Part shown: in pieces, positions 23,821 through 31,774 of the stretch
Numbering within the stretch: position 1 is the stretch's first letter
Layout: every line of letters begins with the position of its first letter
Assembly (NCBI GenBank): GCA_963797835.1
Contig: CAWCRN010000027.1
Span: forward strand, 186,001-250,000
Source: JBDTSW01 sp963797835
Lineage (GTDB): Bacteria > Actinomycetota > Thermoleophilia > Solirubrobacterales > 70-9
DNA length: 64,000 nt
Direction: 5' to 3'
Notes under the pieces: model-generated
The model's input: the letters and a program-made list of their open reading frames with translations, nothing else
Told to the model about the DNA's origin: nothing
Database searches by the model: none
Program-made: the position numbers and the translations under genes

Positions 23821-24252
23821 TCAGCGGCCGCTTGAGCCGAACCCGCCCTCGCCGCGAGCGGAGGCCGTCAGCGCCACCGCCTCGACCGGGACGGAGGCGG
23901 TGAACGGCGTCACCAGAAGCTGGGCGATGCGGTCGCCGACGCCGATCTCGAACGGCTGGTGCGGGTCCGTGTTCAGGAGCAGCACCCGGACCTCGCCGCG
24001 GTATCCCGAGTCGATCAACCCGGGGGCATTGACCAGCGCGATGCCGTGGCGCGCCGCCAGACCCGAGCGCGGCAGCACCAGGCCGGCGTGCCCCGCCGGG
24101 ATCTCCACCGCGATCCCCGTCCCCACCGAGGCACGGTCGCCCGGCCCGAGGATCGCGGGCTCCGAGGCGTGGAGGTCGAGCCCGGCGTCGCCCTCGCGGG
24201 CGCGCGCCGGCAGCGTCGCCGCCTCGCTCAGCAGTCGGACCCGCAGCTCCAC
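23821..24252 (-). CDS. dut: dUTP diphosphatase
   Basis: A protein of 143 residues, trimeric dUTPase. It hydrolyses dUTP to dUMP and pyrophosphate. The five motifs are in order: GDAGLDLHASEP, PRSGLAARHGIAL, NAPGLIDSGYRGEVRVLLLN, GDRIAQLLV and the C-terminal GEGGFGSSGR lid. The GTG start (MELRVRLLSEAATLP) has a TAGCCT 7 nt upstream. The gap to gatD is 25 nt and to hflX 28 nt. Confidence 0.96.
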   Translation of the reverse strand: MELRVRLLSEAATLPARAREGDAGLDLHASEPAILGPGDRASVGTGIAVEIPAGHAGLVLPRSGLAARHGIALVNAPGLIDSGYRGEVRVLLLNTDPHQPFEIGVGDRIAQLLVTPFTASVPVEAVALTASARGEGGFGSSGR

Positions 24253-24259
24253 GTGCCGC

Positions 24260-24265
24260 AGGCTA
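24260..24265 (-). promoter_or_regulatory. Candidate -10 (TAGCCT), leaderless dut
   Basis: On the minus strand TAGCCT ends 7 nt before the dut GTG at 24252, with no Shine-Dalgarno. Confidence 0.4.
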
Positions 24266-24280
24266 GACGCGGCCTCGGCG

Positions 24281-25639
24281 TCAGCTGGGATCCGCGCCGT
24301 TGGGCTCGGAACCGTTCACCGCAAACTCCGCGAAGCGATGGGTCAACGCCGCGGGCACGCGGGCTCGGACCAGCACCCCCTCGGCACGGTCCTCGCGCTC
24401 GAGGTCGCCGGCCAGGGCGTGCAGCTCGGATAGCGCGGCACCTCGGTCGTAGGGGACCAGCAGCTCGACCGGGCGCAGCGTCGCCTTGAACGCCTCGGCG
24501 ATGCGGCCACCAAGCTCGTCGAGCCCCTCGCCGGTCAGAGCGGACACGCCGACGGCGTCACGCTGGCCGACGAGGAGGTCACGGCGTCCATCGTCGTCGA
24601 GCAGGTCGATCTTGTTGAAGACCACCAGACGAGGGCGGTCGCCGGCCCCGAGCTCCTCGAGCACGAGGTCCACCGCCTCGATCGAGCCCCTCCGCTCGGT
24701 CGGCTCCTCGGACCCGTCGACCACATGAACGATCAGGTCGGCGCGGCGGGTCTCCTCGAGGGTCGCCATGAAGGCCTCGACCAGCTGGTGGGGAAGCTTG
24801 CGGATGAACCCGACCGTGTCGGTCATCAGGTAGTCGCGCCCCTCGTGGCGGTAGGACCGGGTGGTCGGGTCGAGCGTGTGGAAGAGCCTGTCCCCCACCC
24901 CCACCTCGGCCCCGGTGATCGCGTTCAGCAGCGTCGACTTGCCGGCGTTCGTGTACCCGGCCAGGGCGACCGTCGGGACGCTCGCCGAGTCGCGCTGGGC
25001 GCGCATCACGGAGCGGTTCCGCTCGAGCGCCTGCAGCCGCCGGCGCAGGGCGGAGATCCGGTCGCGGGCGAGCCGGCGGTCGGTCTCGATCTGCGACTCG
25101 CCCGGGCCCCTGGTGCCGATGCCGCCGTCCATTCGCCCGGCGCCTAGGCGCTCGAGGTGGGTCCACAGCCCCCGCATCCGGGCCAGGTTGTACTCGAGCT
25201 GGGCCAGCTCGACCTGAAGCTTTCCCTCGGCCGTATTGGCGTGCGACGCGAAGATGTCGAGGATCACGGCGGTGCGATCGATCACCGGCACGCCCAGTGC
25301 AGCCTCGAGGTTTCGCTCCTGGCGCGGCGCGAGCTCGTCGTCGGTGGCCACCAGGTTGGCGTCGGAACGCTTGATCTCGGCCTTCAGCTCGTCGAGCTTG
25401 CCTCGGCCCAGGTAACGGTCCGGGTCGGGCTCGGGGCGGATCTGGGTCAGCTCCCCGGCCGTCGCGACCCCGGCGGTGCGAAGCAGCTCCTTGAGCTCGG
25501 CCAGCTCGTCGCGCTCCCCGCGGTTGCCGCGCACGACTCCCACCGCGAGCGCCCGCTGGCGGGCACGGGCGTTCACGACGCCGGCCTCGCCGGCGCCAGT
25601 CGAGGTCTGCTTCAACCGGCCCTGGCGCGTTCGCTCCAC
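24281..25639 (-). CDS. hflX: Ribosome-associated GTPase HflX
   Basis: A protein of 452 residues. The N-terminal HflX domain has DPDRYLGRGKLDELKAEI, DDELAPRQERNLEAALG and VIDRTAVILDIFASHANTAE, followed by the glycine-rich GGIGTRGPGESQIETDRR and a helical linker. The G domain has G1 LAGYTNAGKSTLLNA, G3 DTVGFIRKLPHQLVEAF and G4 VVFNKIDLLDDD. HflX binds 50S/70S ribosomes and rescues or splits stalled ribosomes under stress. The GTG start has TACACT 7 nt upstream. Confidence 0.96.
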   Translation of the reverse strand: MERTRQGRLKQTSTGAGEAGVVNARARQRALAVGVVRGNRGERDELAELKELLRTAGVATAGELTQIRPEPDPDRYLGRGKLDELKAEIKRSDANLVATDDELAPRQERNLEAALGVPVIDRTAVILDIFASHANTAEGKLQVELAQLEYNLARMRGLWTHLERLGAGRMDGGIGTRGPGESQIETDRRLARDRISALRRRLQALERNRSVMRAQRDSASVPTVALAGYTNAGKSTLLNAITGAEVGVGDRLFHTLDPTTRSYRHEGRDYLMTDTVGFIRKLPHQLVEAFMATLEETRRADLIVHVVDGSEEPTERRGSIEAVDLVLEELGAGDRPRLVVFNKIDLLDDDGRRDLLVGQRDAVGVSALTGEGLDELGGRIAEAFKATLRPVELLVPYDRGAALSELHALAGDLEREDRAEGVLVRARVPAALTHRFAEFAVNGSEPNGADPS

Positions 25640-25646
25640 GACCCTC

Positions 25647-25652
25647 AGTGTA
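25647..25652 (-). promoter_or_regulatory. Candidate -10 (TACACT), leaderless hflX
   Basis: On the minus strand TACACT ends 7 nt before the hflX GTG at 25639. It lies just downstream of the GH114-like gene stop. Confidence 0.4.
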
Positions 25653-25670
25653 GGCAGCCCACTGGCTGGT

Positions 25671-26612
25671 TCAGCAACCGGCGGGTGGGTTCGCTTCGAC
25701 GGCCTTCTTGGTCAGGCCGATGTCCGCCAGGTAGGGCAGCGCGCCCACGCCCAGCGCGTTCGTGACCGCCCCGCACTCCTGCTCGCTGAAGCCGCCCTGG
25801 AGCCCGGTGTAGTCGGTCGCCGTCGTGATCAGGCCCTCGCCGCCTATCTCCTGCAGCTCCTCGAGCGCCGCGTTGCGGTCGGCCGTTCGGGTCCGCTCGT
25901 AATCGCCCGTGTCGAAGTCATAGGTGTAGGTGACGTCCTCGCGGTTCCAGCCGTCGAGGTGGTCGATCAGCGGGTCGACGCCGTCCTGCGGGTAGCCGTC
26001 CAGCACGCCGGGCGCGCCGTTCTGCGCGAACAGCATGCCGCCGTCCTGATCGACGAGCTCGTCGAGGTCGGCGACCAGCTTCCCCATCCCCTCGCGCTGC
26101 TTGCGGTGGCGCTTGACCTCCACCATGTCGACGTTGTCGAGGAAGAGGCCGTCGAAGCCCTTCGCGAGTATCTCGTTCTCGGCGATCGCCACCAGCTTGC
26201 GGCGCAGGCCGGCCTTCGAGGTGTCCGCGTACCACTCGTCGCGCCAGTCCTGCCAGGCGGAGAGGCGGTAGCGCTTGATCCGGTCGTACCACCCGCGCCA
26301 CTTCTCGATCGTGCCCACGCTGAGGTAGCCGAGTACGTCTGTGCCCTCCGCCTGGAGGGCCTGCACGGCCTGGCCCTTCGCGTCCTCGCCGTCGACCACC
26401 GCCAGGTCGAAGCGCCCGAGGCGCTCGGCGACGGCCTGCGGCGAACCGCTGACGGTGCCGTTCCCGATCGCGAACGCGAAGCTCTGATGCTCCGTCCCGC
26501 GCTTGGCGGGCTCCTCCTCGGCGGGCGCCGAACCCCCGCTCACGGCCACGATCACCGCCGCAACCCCCGCCGCACAGGCCCCGATGGTCCCGGCCTTAGT
26601 CGCCCTCGTCAT
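25671..26612 (-). CDS. Secreted glycoside hydrolase family 114-like (endo-alpha-1,4-polygalactosaminidase-type) protein
   Basis: About 313 residues from ATG 26612. A signal peptide or anchor (GTIGACAAGVAAVIVAVSGG) is followed by a TIM-barrel domain: FAFAIGNGTVSGSPQAVAER, FDLAVVDGEDAKGQAVQALQ, VLGYLSVGTIEKWRGWYD, KGFDGLFLDNVDMVE with the probable acidic catalytic residues, and LITTATDYTGLQGG. This order (GYLSVG...FDG.FLDN.D) is characteristic of GH114-like proteins. The family cleaves galactosaminogalactan-type polymers or is uncharacterised in bacteria. The glycan target here is unknown. Confidence 0.75.
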   Translation of the reverse strand: MTRATKAGTIGACAAGVAAVIVAVSGGSAPAEEEPAKRGTEHQSFAFAIGNGTVSGSPQAVAERLGRFDLAVVDGEDAKGQAVQALQAEGTDVLGYLSVGTIEKWRGWYDRIKRYRLSAWQDWRDEWYADTSKAGLRRKLVAIAENEILAKGFDGLFLDNVDMVEVKRHRKQREGMGKLVADLDELVDQDGGMLFAQNGAPGVLDGYPQDGVDPLIDHLDGWNREDVTYTYDFDTGDYERTRTADRNAALEELQEIGGEGLITTATDYTGLQGGFSEQECGAVTNALGVGALPYLADIGLTKKAVEANPPAGC

Positions 26613-26653
26613 CGCCCGGCTCCTCAAGGCCTCACAGGGTACGCTCAGGAAGA

Positions 26654-27634
26654 GTGAAGGTCTTCGTCACCGGGGGCACCGGCTTCATCGGCGGACACGT
26701 CGTTCGCAAGCTGCGCGAGCGCGGCGACGACGTGCGTGCGCTGGTGCGCGACCCGGCCAAGGCATCAGCGCTGAGCGACCTCGGCTGCGAGCTGATTCAG
26801 GGCGCTCTCACCGATGCCCCGGCGATCGCCGACGGCATGGAGGGCTGCGACGCCGTGATCCACGGGGCCGCGATCTACGAGGTCGGCATCCCACAGTCCG
26901 AGCACCGAGCGATGTACGAGGCGAACGTGCTCGGCACCGAGAACGTTTTGCGCGCTGCCCTCGACGCCAAGGTCGGCAAGGTCGTGTACATCTCCACCGT
27001 CGCCGCCTTCGGCAACACCCACGGGCAGGTGGTGGACGAGAGCTACCAGCATCCCGGCCAGGAGTTCACCTCCTACTACGAGCAGACCAAGTACGAGGCC
27101 CATCAGGTCGCCAAGCGACTGATCGCCGAGGAAGGTCTGCCTTGCGTGATCGTGCAGCCGGGCGGCGTCTACGGACCCGATGACCACTCGGCGATCGGCA
27201 AGCAGATGAACGACTTCCTGGCGGGACGTATGCCGATGATCGCCTTCCCCGACCTGGGCATGAACATGGTCCACGTCGAGGACGTCGCCGCCGGCGTCCT
27301 GCTGGCGCTCGACGGCGGCAAGCCCGGCGAGTCCTACGTGCTGGGCGGCCAGATCACGACGATGCGCGAGCTGATCGAGACCCTCGCCAAGGTGGCGGAC
27401 AGGAAGGCGCCGAAGCGCGCGATCCCCACGGGCCTGATGAAGGCGATGACACCGATCGGCCCGGTCGTCGGCAAGATCATGGGCCAGCCGCCGAACCTGC
27501 GCGAGCTGATCTCATCGGCCGACGGCGTGACCTTCTGGGCCAAGCACGACAAGGCCATGGGCGAGCTCGACTATTCGCCGCGCAACCTCGACCAGGGCCT
27601 CCGCGACACGCTGGCCGCCGAGGGCAAGCTCTAG
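26654..27634 (+). CDS. NAD(P)-dependent epimerase/dehydratase (extended SDR)
   Basis: A protein of 326 residues from a GTG preceded by AGGAAGA. Rossmann motif MKVFVTGGTGFIGGHVVRKL, VIHGAAIYEVG, YISTVAAFGN (catalytic Ser/Thr) and the active-site pair Tyr/Lys in SYYEQTKYEAHQVAK identify an extended short-chain dehydrogenase similar to dihydroflavonol-4-reductase/hopanoid-associated SDRs. VVHVEDVAAGVLLA appears as MVHVEDVAAGVLLALDGG. The substrate is unknown, possibly a sterol- or sugar-like ketone. It is convergent with the decarboxylase; a strong hairpin lies between. Confidence 0.88.
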   Translation: MKVFVTGGTGFIGGHVVRKLRERGDDVRALVRDPAKASALSDLGCELIQGALTDAPAIADGMEGCDAVIHGAAIYEVGIPQSEHRAMYEANVLGTENVLRAALDAKVGKVVYISTVAAFGNTHGQVVDESYQHPGQEFTSYYEQTKYEAHQVAKRLIAEEGLPCVIVQPGGVYGPDDHSAIGKQMNDFLAGRMPMIAFPDLGMNMVHVEDVAAGVLLALDGGKPGESYVLGGQITTMRELIETLAKVADRKAPKRAIPTGLMKAMTPIGPVVGKIMGQPPNLRELISSADGVTFWAKHDKAMGELDYSPRNLDQGLRDTLAAEGKL

Positions 27635-27664
27635 CGAAGCCGCCCCCGCGGCGCGATCAGGCAT

Positions 27665-27696
27665 GCGCCGGGCGCGGCGAGTGCCGCGCCCGGCGC
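27665..27696. terminator. Strong hairpin between convergent genes
   Basis: A perfect 14-bp stem (GCGCCGGGCGCGGC at 27665-27678, complement at 27683-27696) with a GAGT loop sits in a 184-nt convergent gap. It has no U-tract, as is common in high-GC actinobacteria, and probably ends transcription from both sides. Confidence 0.65.
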
Positions 27697-27818
27697 GATC
27701 CAGACCCCCGCCGGGCCCACCGCCGGGCCCGGGCCATGACTTCCCAGCCTGGCGCGAGGCTAGGTCCCGCTCATGAGAGGGACATGAGAGCCGTGTGAGA
27801 GGCTGATGAGAGCGCCGC

Positions 27819-29192
27819 TCAGTGCGTGACGCTGGTCTTGACCAGCTTGCGCTCGGACTCGCTCACGGGGCCCTTCTTCTCAAGCGTCTCGATGGCCTGG
27901 GCGATGTCGCTGTCGAGCGTGTCGATGAGCGAGCGGCTGAGGTTGATCTTGACCAGGGCGCGCATCATCTTCACGTCCTGGGCGTTCGGGGGCATCGTGT
28001 AGGCGGGCAGCATCCAGCCCCGCTCGGCCGCCAGCTGGAAGGCGATGTCGAACTCGTCGTAGGGATGCTCCTCGGCCAGGTTGAAGGCCACCAGGGGCAA
28101 CGTCTCCTCCCCCTCTCCGATGATCTGGAACTTGCCGATGGCCTCGATGTCCTTCGCCAACGCCTGCGCGTTCGCCTGCATGGTCTCCATGATCCAGCGG
28201 TAGCCGGCCTTGCCGAAGCGCACGAAGGCGTAGTACTGGGCGAGGACCATCGAGGAGCCTGTCGAGAAGTTCAGCGTGAACGTCGCGTCGGTCTTGCCGA
28301 GGTAGTTCTCGTAGAAGACGAGGTCCTCGGCCAGATCGGCCTTCTCGCGGAAGATCAGCCAGCCGATCCCGGGGTAGACCAACCCGAACTTGTGCCCCGA
28401 CGCGTTGATCGAGCGAACCTGCTCGAGCCGGAAGTCCCACTCGGAGTGCGGGTGGAGGAACGGCCAGACGAAGGCGCCGCTGGCGCCGTCGATGTGGAGC
28501 GGCACGTCGAGGCCCTTCTTGTCCTTGAGCTCGACGAGGAGGTCGTTGATGCCCACCACGTCGTCCGCGTGCCCGGTGAAGGTCGTGCCCACCACCGCCG
28601 CCACGCCGATGGTGTTCTCGTCGACGTGCGGCTCCACGTCCTCCGGGCCGATCGTGTACTTCCCGGGCTGCAGCGGCACGATCCGCGGCTCGACGTCGAA
28701 GTAGCGGCAGAACTTCTCCCAGACGACGTGGACGTCGCCTCCGAAGACGAGGTTCGGCGCGTCCGTCGGCTTGCCGGCGGCCTCTCGGCGCTCGCGCCAC
28801 TTCCACTTGAGCGACAGGGCTCCGAGCATGATCGCCTCGGAGGAGCCCTGGGTGCTGGTGCCCGTGGTCTCGCCCGGCGCGTGGAACAGCTCGGCCAGCA
28901 TCCGGACGCAGCGCTGCTGGATCTCGAAGGTCTGCGGGTACTCGGCGTGGTCGATGAAGTTGCGGTGGAGGTTCTCGTCGATCACCTGCCGCGCCTCGGG
29001 CTCCATCCACGTGGTCACGAACGTGGCCAGGTTGCGCTCCGGGATCCCCTCCACGGCGAGCTCCTGCTCGACCACTCGCATCGCCGCGATCGGCAGCATC
29101 GGGTCATCCGGGATCGCGTGGTCGGGGGAGCCCTCGGTGACGAAGGCGCCGGGCGCCGCCATCTGCGGAAAGGTTGCAGCTTCGCTTACCAC
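27819..29192 (-). CDS. gadB: Glutamate decarboxylase
   Basis: A protein of 457 residues, PLP-dependent group II decarboxylase converting glutamate to GABA and CO2. Seen: NFIDHAEYPQTFEIQQRCVR, TGTSTQGSSEAIMLGALSLK, DVPLHIDGASGAFVWPFLHP and the Schiff-base Lys in RSINASGHKFGLVYPGIGW. Its length and motifs match GadA/GadB closely. The C-terminal segment ends KTSVTH; in the E. coli enzyme a C-terminal His closes the site at neutral pH. No glutamate/GABA antiporter is nearby. The role could be acid resistance or GABA-shunt entry. Confidence 0.95.
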   Translation of the reverse strand: MVSEAATFPQMAAPGAFVTEGSPDHAIPDDPMLPIAAMRVVEQELAVEGIPERNLATFVTTWMEPEARQVIDENLHRNFIDHAEYPQTFEIQQRCVRMLAELFHAPGETTGTSTQGSSEAIMLGALSLKWKWRERREAAGKPTDAPNLVFGGDVHVVWEKFCRYFDVEPRIVPLQPGKYTIGPEDVEPHVDENTIGVAAVVGTTFTGHADDVVGINDLLVELKDKKGLDVPLHIDGASGAFVWPFLHPHSEWDFRLEQVRSINASGHKFGLVYPGIGWLIFREKADLAEDLVFYENYLGKTDATFTLNFSTGSSMVLAQYYAFVRFGKAGYRWIMETMQANAQALAKDIEAIGKFQIIGEGEETLPLVAFNLAEEHPYDEFDIAFQLAAERGWMLPAYTMPPNAQDVKMMRALVKINLSRSLIDTLDSDIAQAIETLEKKGPVSESERKLVKTSVTH

Positions 29193-29247
29193 GCGTCCAC
29201 TGCGCGGAAACCTACCGGGCGGCGAGAGCCCCCGGCGTCCGGCCCAC

Positions 29248-29631
29248 TCACGAACGGTGCGCCTCCGCCTCGATCTCCACCTTCCAGCGGGGATCGAGAA
29301 GGCCGGCGACCACGACCATCGTCGCAGCCGGCCTCGCCTCGGCGAAGAACTGCGCGTGCACCTCGCCGACGGCGTCGGCGTACTCCGCCGAGGTCACGAA
29401 CATGCGGGTGCGAACGACGTCATCGGGGGAGCCGCCCAGCTCGGCGAGCGCCGTGGCGATGATCTCCAGGCAGCGACGTGCCTGTGCGCCCGGGTCGGGG
29501 TCGCAGCCGCCGTCGGGTAAGACCGGCGCGGTACCGGCGACGATGATGCGATCGCCGACCCGGACAGCGCGGGAGTAGGAGTATCGGTCCTCCATGGGGA
29601 CGCCCGACACGACCCGGTCGCGGTCCGCCAC
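29248..29631 (-). CDS. RidA family protein (YjgF/YER057c/UK114)
   Basis: A protein of 127 residues. RidA-type proteins form trimers and hydrolyse reactive enamine/imine intermediates released by PLP enzymes. Seen: RYSYSRAVRVGDRIIVAGTA, QARRCLEIIATALAELGGSP and the family end block with VRTRMFVTSAEYADAVGEVH and PAATMVVVAGLLDPRWKVEIE. The RidA subfamily Arg (R in VRTRMFV and the PA.T motif) is roughly conserved, but the exact subfamily is uncertain. It lies between a PLP decarboxylase and a PLP aminotransferase, a fitting neighbourhood. Its start is 3 nt from the PPOX gene end. Confidence 0.88.
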   Translation of the reverse strand: MADRDRVVSGVPMEDRYSYSRAVRVGDRIIVAGTAPVLPDGGCDPDPGAQARRCLEIIATALAELGGSPDDVVRTRMFVTSAEYADAVGEVHAQFFAEARPAATMVVVAGLLDPRWKVEIEAEAHRS

Positions 29632-29634
29632 GGC

Positions 29635-30096
29635 CTACCGCTCACGCCTCGTCACGCCGCGGCCCGGATGCCACGACTCGATCACCAGGTGCTTACGCGC
29701 ATCGTCGAGCCGGACGACCGCCAGCTCGGTGATCTCGGCCCGGAACATGTGCGAGTCGCCCTGGTCACCGCCGTATACACGCTCCCATGCATCGGGGTCG
29801 TCGACCTCCTCGGCGGTACCGGCAAGCTTGGCGTCACCGGTCCAGCCGGGGGGATCGGCCGAAGCGCTGTGAAGCGCGAAGCGGGGGTCGCGTCGTAGAT
29901 CACGCGCCTTCAGCGAGCCCGCCATGCTCCCGAACCACAGCTCACCCTCCGCGAGCTCGCACTCGGTGCCGCTGATCCGGGGCGAGCCGTCGCTGCGCAA
30001 CGTCGCGATCGTCTTGTGGACCCCGCCGTCGAGATAGCCGCGCGCGAGCGCCGCGAGCTCGGGCGCCGCGGCCTCGACCTCGCGCCAGCTCGCCAC
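29635..30096 (-). CDS. Pyridoxamine-phosphate-oxidase-like (PPOX/FDOR) protein
   Basis: A protein of about 153 residues from GTG 30096. The split-barrel flavin/F420-binding fold is suggested by TIATLRSDGSPRISGTECEL, GELWFGSMAGSLKARDLRRD, PRFALHSASADPPGWTGDAK and AEITELAVVRLD. Members bind FMN or F420 and act as oxidases or reductases; the substrate is unknown. It sits in a co-directional run with ridA and the aminotransferase. The gap to the aminotransferase stop is 4 nt. A much longer upstream open frame is antisense shadow. Confidence 0.8.
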   Translation of the reverse strand: MASWREVEAAAPELAALARGYLDGGVHKTIATLRSDGSPRISGTECELAEGELWFGSMAGSLKARDLRRDPRFALHSASADPPGWTGDAKLAGTAEEVDDPDAWERVYGGDQGDSHMFRAEITELAVVRLDDARKHLVIESWHPGRGVTRRER

Positions 30097-30100
30097 GACG

Positions 30101-31279
30101 CTACGCGATGTGCTCGCGCATGCGGCCGACCGCCTCGCTGATGCGCTCGTCGGGGGTGGTGAGCGAGATCCGGAAGAAGCCCTCGCCCGACGGCCCGTAC
30201 ATCGACCCCGGCGAGACCACGACGGCGGCCTCCTCCAGGACCAGCTCGGCGAACGAGGTCGAGGAATGCCCCTCCGGCACCGGCGCCCAGACGTAGATCG
30301 TCCCCTTGGGCGCCGCCACCTCGACACCGATCTCGCCGAGTGCCCGGACCACCAGGTCACGGCGGCGCGCGTAGATCGCGTTCATCTCCTCGATCGGCCC
30401 GCGCGGTCCGTCGAGCGCCGCCGCCCCGGCGAGCTGGATCGCCTCGAACAGGCCGGAGTCCACGTTCGTCTTCAGCCGCCAGTAGGAGGACACCGCGTCG
30501 GCGTTGCCCAGGATCGCAGCGCAGCGCCACCCCGTCATGTTGAAGCTCTTGGAGAGCGAGAAGACCTCGACGCCCACGTCCTTGGCGCCCGGCGTCGCGA
30601 GGAAGCTCGGGGCGACGTAGCCGTCGTAGGTGGTCTCCGAGTAGGCGTTGTCGTGGACGACGAGGATGTCGTGCTCGCGGGCCAGCTCCACCACCCGCTC
30701 GAAGAAGCCGTCAGGTGCGACTGCGCCCGTCGGGTTGTTGGGGTAGTTGATGAACATCATCCGCGCGCGATCCAGCGTGCCGCCGGCCTCGGCGTCGAGC
30801 CTGTCGAGATCTGGGACGAAGCCCAGCTCGGGCACGAGCGGCAGCAGCACGGCCTCGGCGCCGGCGAGGAGCGGCCCACCCGTGTAGACGGGATAGCCGG
30901 GGTCGGAGGCGAGGGCCACGTCACCCACGTCGAGAAACGCGAAGCAGAGGTTGTAGATGCACTCCTTGGCGCCGATCGCGGGGATCACCTCGGACTCGGG
31001 ATCGATCTCGACGCCGAAGCGGGTGTCGTAGAAGCGTGCCAGCGCTTCACGGAATTCCGCCCGCCCTCTGTTCGAGGGGTACTTGTGCGTGCCGGGGTCG
31101 GCGACGGCCGCCTGCATCGCCTCGACCACGTGCGGGAAGGTCGGGTGGTCGGGGTCGCCGATCCCCAGGCTGATCACGTCGATCCCCGCCTCGCGCTTGT
31201 CCGCGACCTGCTTCTCCAGCTCGGCGAACTTGTAGGGCGGGATCGCCTCGAGGCGCTTGGACGGGTCGGTCAGGGCCAT
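30101..31279 (-). CDS. dapL: LL-diaminopimelate aminotransferase-like class I/II aminotransferase
   Basis: A protein of 392 residues, fold-type I PLP enzyme. Seen: SLGIGDPDHPTFPHVVEAM, KYPSNRGRAEFREALARFY, FINYPNNPTGAVAPDGFFE, HDNAYSETTYDGYVAPSFL and the Schiff-base Lys in VFSLSKSFNMTGWRCA. The sequence features fit DapL, which makes LL-diaminopimelate directly from tetrahydrodipicolinate with glutamate. Its place next to dapF, with dapA and dapB elsewhere in the window and no dapC/D/E, supports that. A broader aspartate/alanine aminotransferase role cannot be excluded by eye. Confidence 0.8.
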   Translation of the reverse strand: MALTDPSKRLEAIPPYKFAELEKQVADKREAGIDVISLGIGDPDHPTFPHVVEAMQAAVADPGTHKYPSNRGRAEFREALARFYDTRFGVEIDPESEVIPAIGAKECIYNLCFAFLDVGDVALASDPGYPVYTGGPLLAGAEAVLLPLVPELGFVPDLDRLDAEAGGTLDRARMMFINYPNNPTGAVAPDGFFERVVELAREHDILVVHDNAYSETTYDGYVAPSFLATPGAKDVGVEVFSLSKSFNMTGWRCAAILGNADAVSSYWRLKTNVDSGLFEAIQLAGAAALDGPRGPIEEMNAIYARRRDLVVRALGEIGVEVAAPKGTIYVWAPVPEGHSSTSFAELVLEEAAVVVSPGSMYGPSGEGFFRISLTTPDERISEAVGRMREHIA

Positions 31280-31291
31280 GCGCGGATGAGG

Positions 31292-31774
31292 CTAGCGGCT
31301 GCCCTGGGCCGCCTCCGTCGCGGCCTCGAGGGTTGGTTCGATCGTGAACTCGACGACGAATTCGCCGTCGAACCTCCACAGATGGAAGTGATCAACGTCC
31401 AGTTCGACCCCGCTGCCACGCCCGACGAGGTGCGCGCGAAACTCGTGGATCACGGTGTCCTCGACCTCGAGGAACTCGCCCGGCTGCACCGTGATGGATT
31501 CCCACGACGAGAACCACCCACGCCACAGCGCCAGCCATTCGCCGAACCCATGGCCCTTGCCGCGCGGCCAGATCACCGCATAGGCCTCCACCGCATCGAC
31601 CGAGAAGCGGATATCCGGGTCGAGGAGCTCGGCCATCAGCCTGCCGAAGCGGGCGATCGGTGCACTGGCCGTGGCCGGATCGGGGTCGGCCTCCATCGAA
31701 TCGCGCAGCTCGTCGAAAGGCAGCGCGCTCCAGGCGTCCATCAGTTCCCGGATCTGGGCCTGGCGGTCAGGCAT
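31292..31774 (-). CDS. SnoaL-like (NTF2 fold) protein
   Basis: A protein of 160 residues, another member of the fold seen at 15204-16427 but without the MSQENVE start (MPDRQAQIRELMDAWSALPF). Seen: ELLDPDIRFSVDAVEAYAVI, SVDAVEAYAVIWPRGKGHGF, VEDTVIHEFRAHLVGRGSGV and FHLWRFDGEFVVEFTIEPTL. It is an NTF2-like ligand-binding cone of unknown role. Its first 8 nt overlap the 3' end of dapF, so it is translationally linked to dapF and dapL. Confidence 0.8.
   Translation of the reverse strand: MPDRQAQIRELMDAWSALPFDELRDSMEADPDPATASAPIARFGRLMAELLDPDIRFSVDAVEAYAVIWPRGKGHGFGEWLALWRGWFSSWESITVQPGEFLEVEDTVIHEFRAHLVGRGSGVELDVDHFHLWRFDGEFVVEFTIEPTLEAATEAAQGSR

Noticed and set aside
28000..29462. Plus-strand open frames opposite the glutamate decarboxylase
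   Set aside because: No recognisable domain; the minus-strand frame is a clear PLP decarboxylase.
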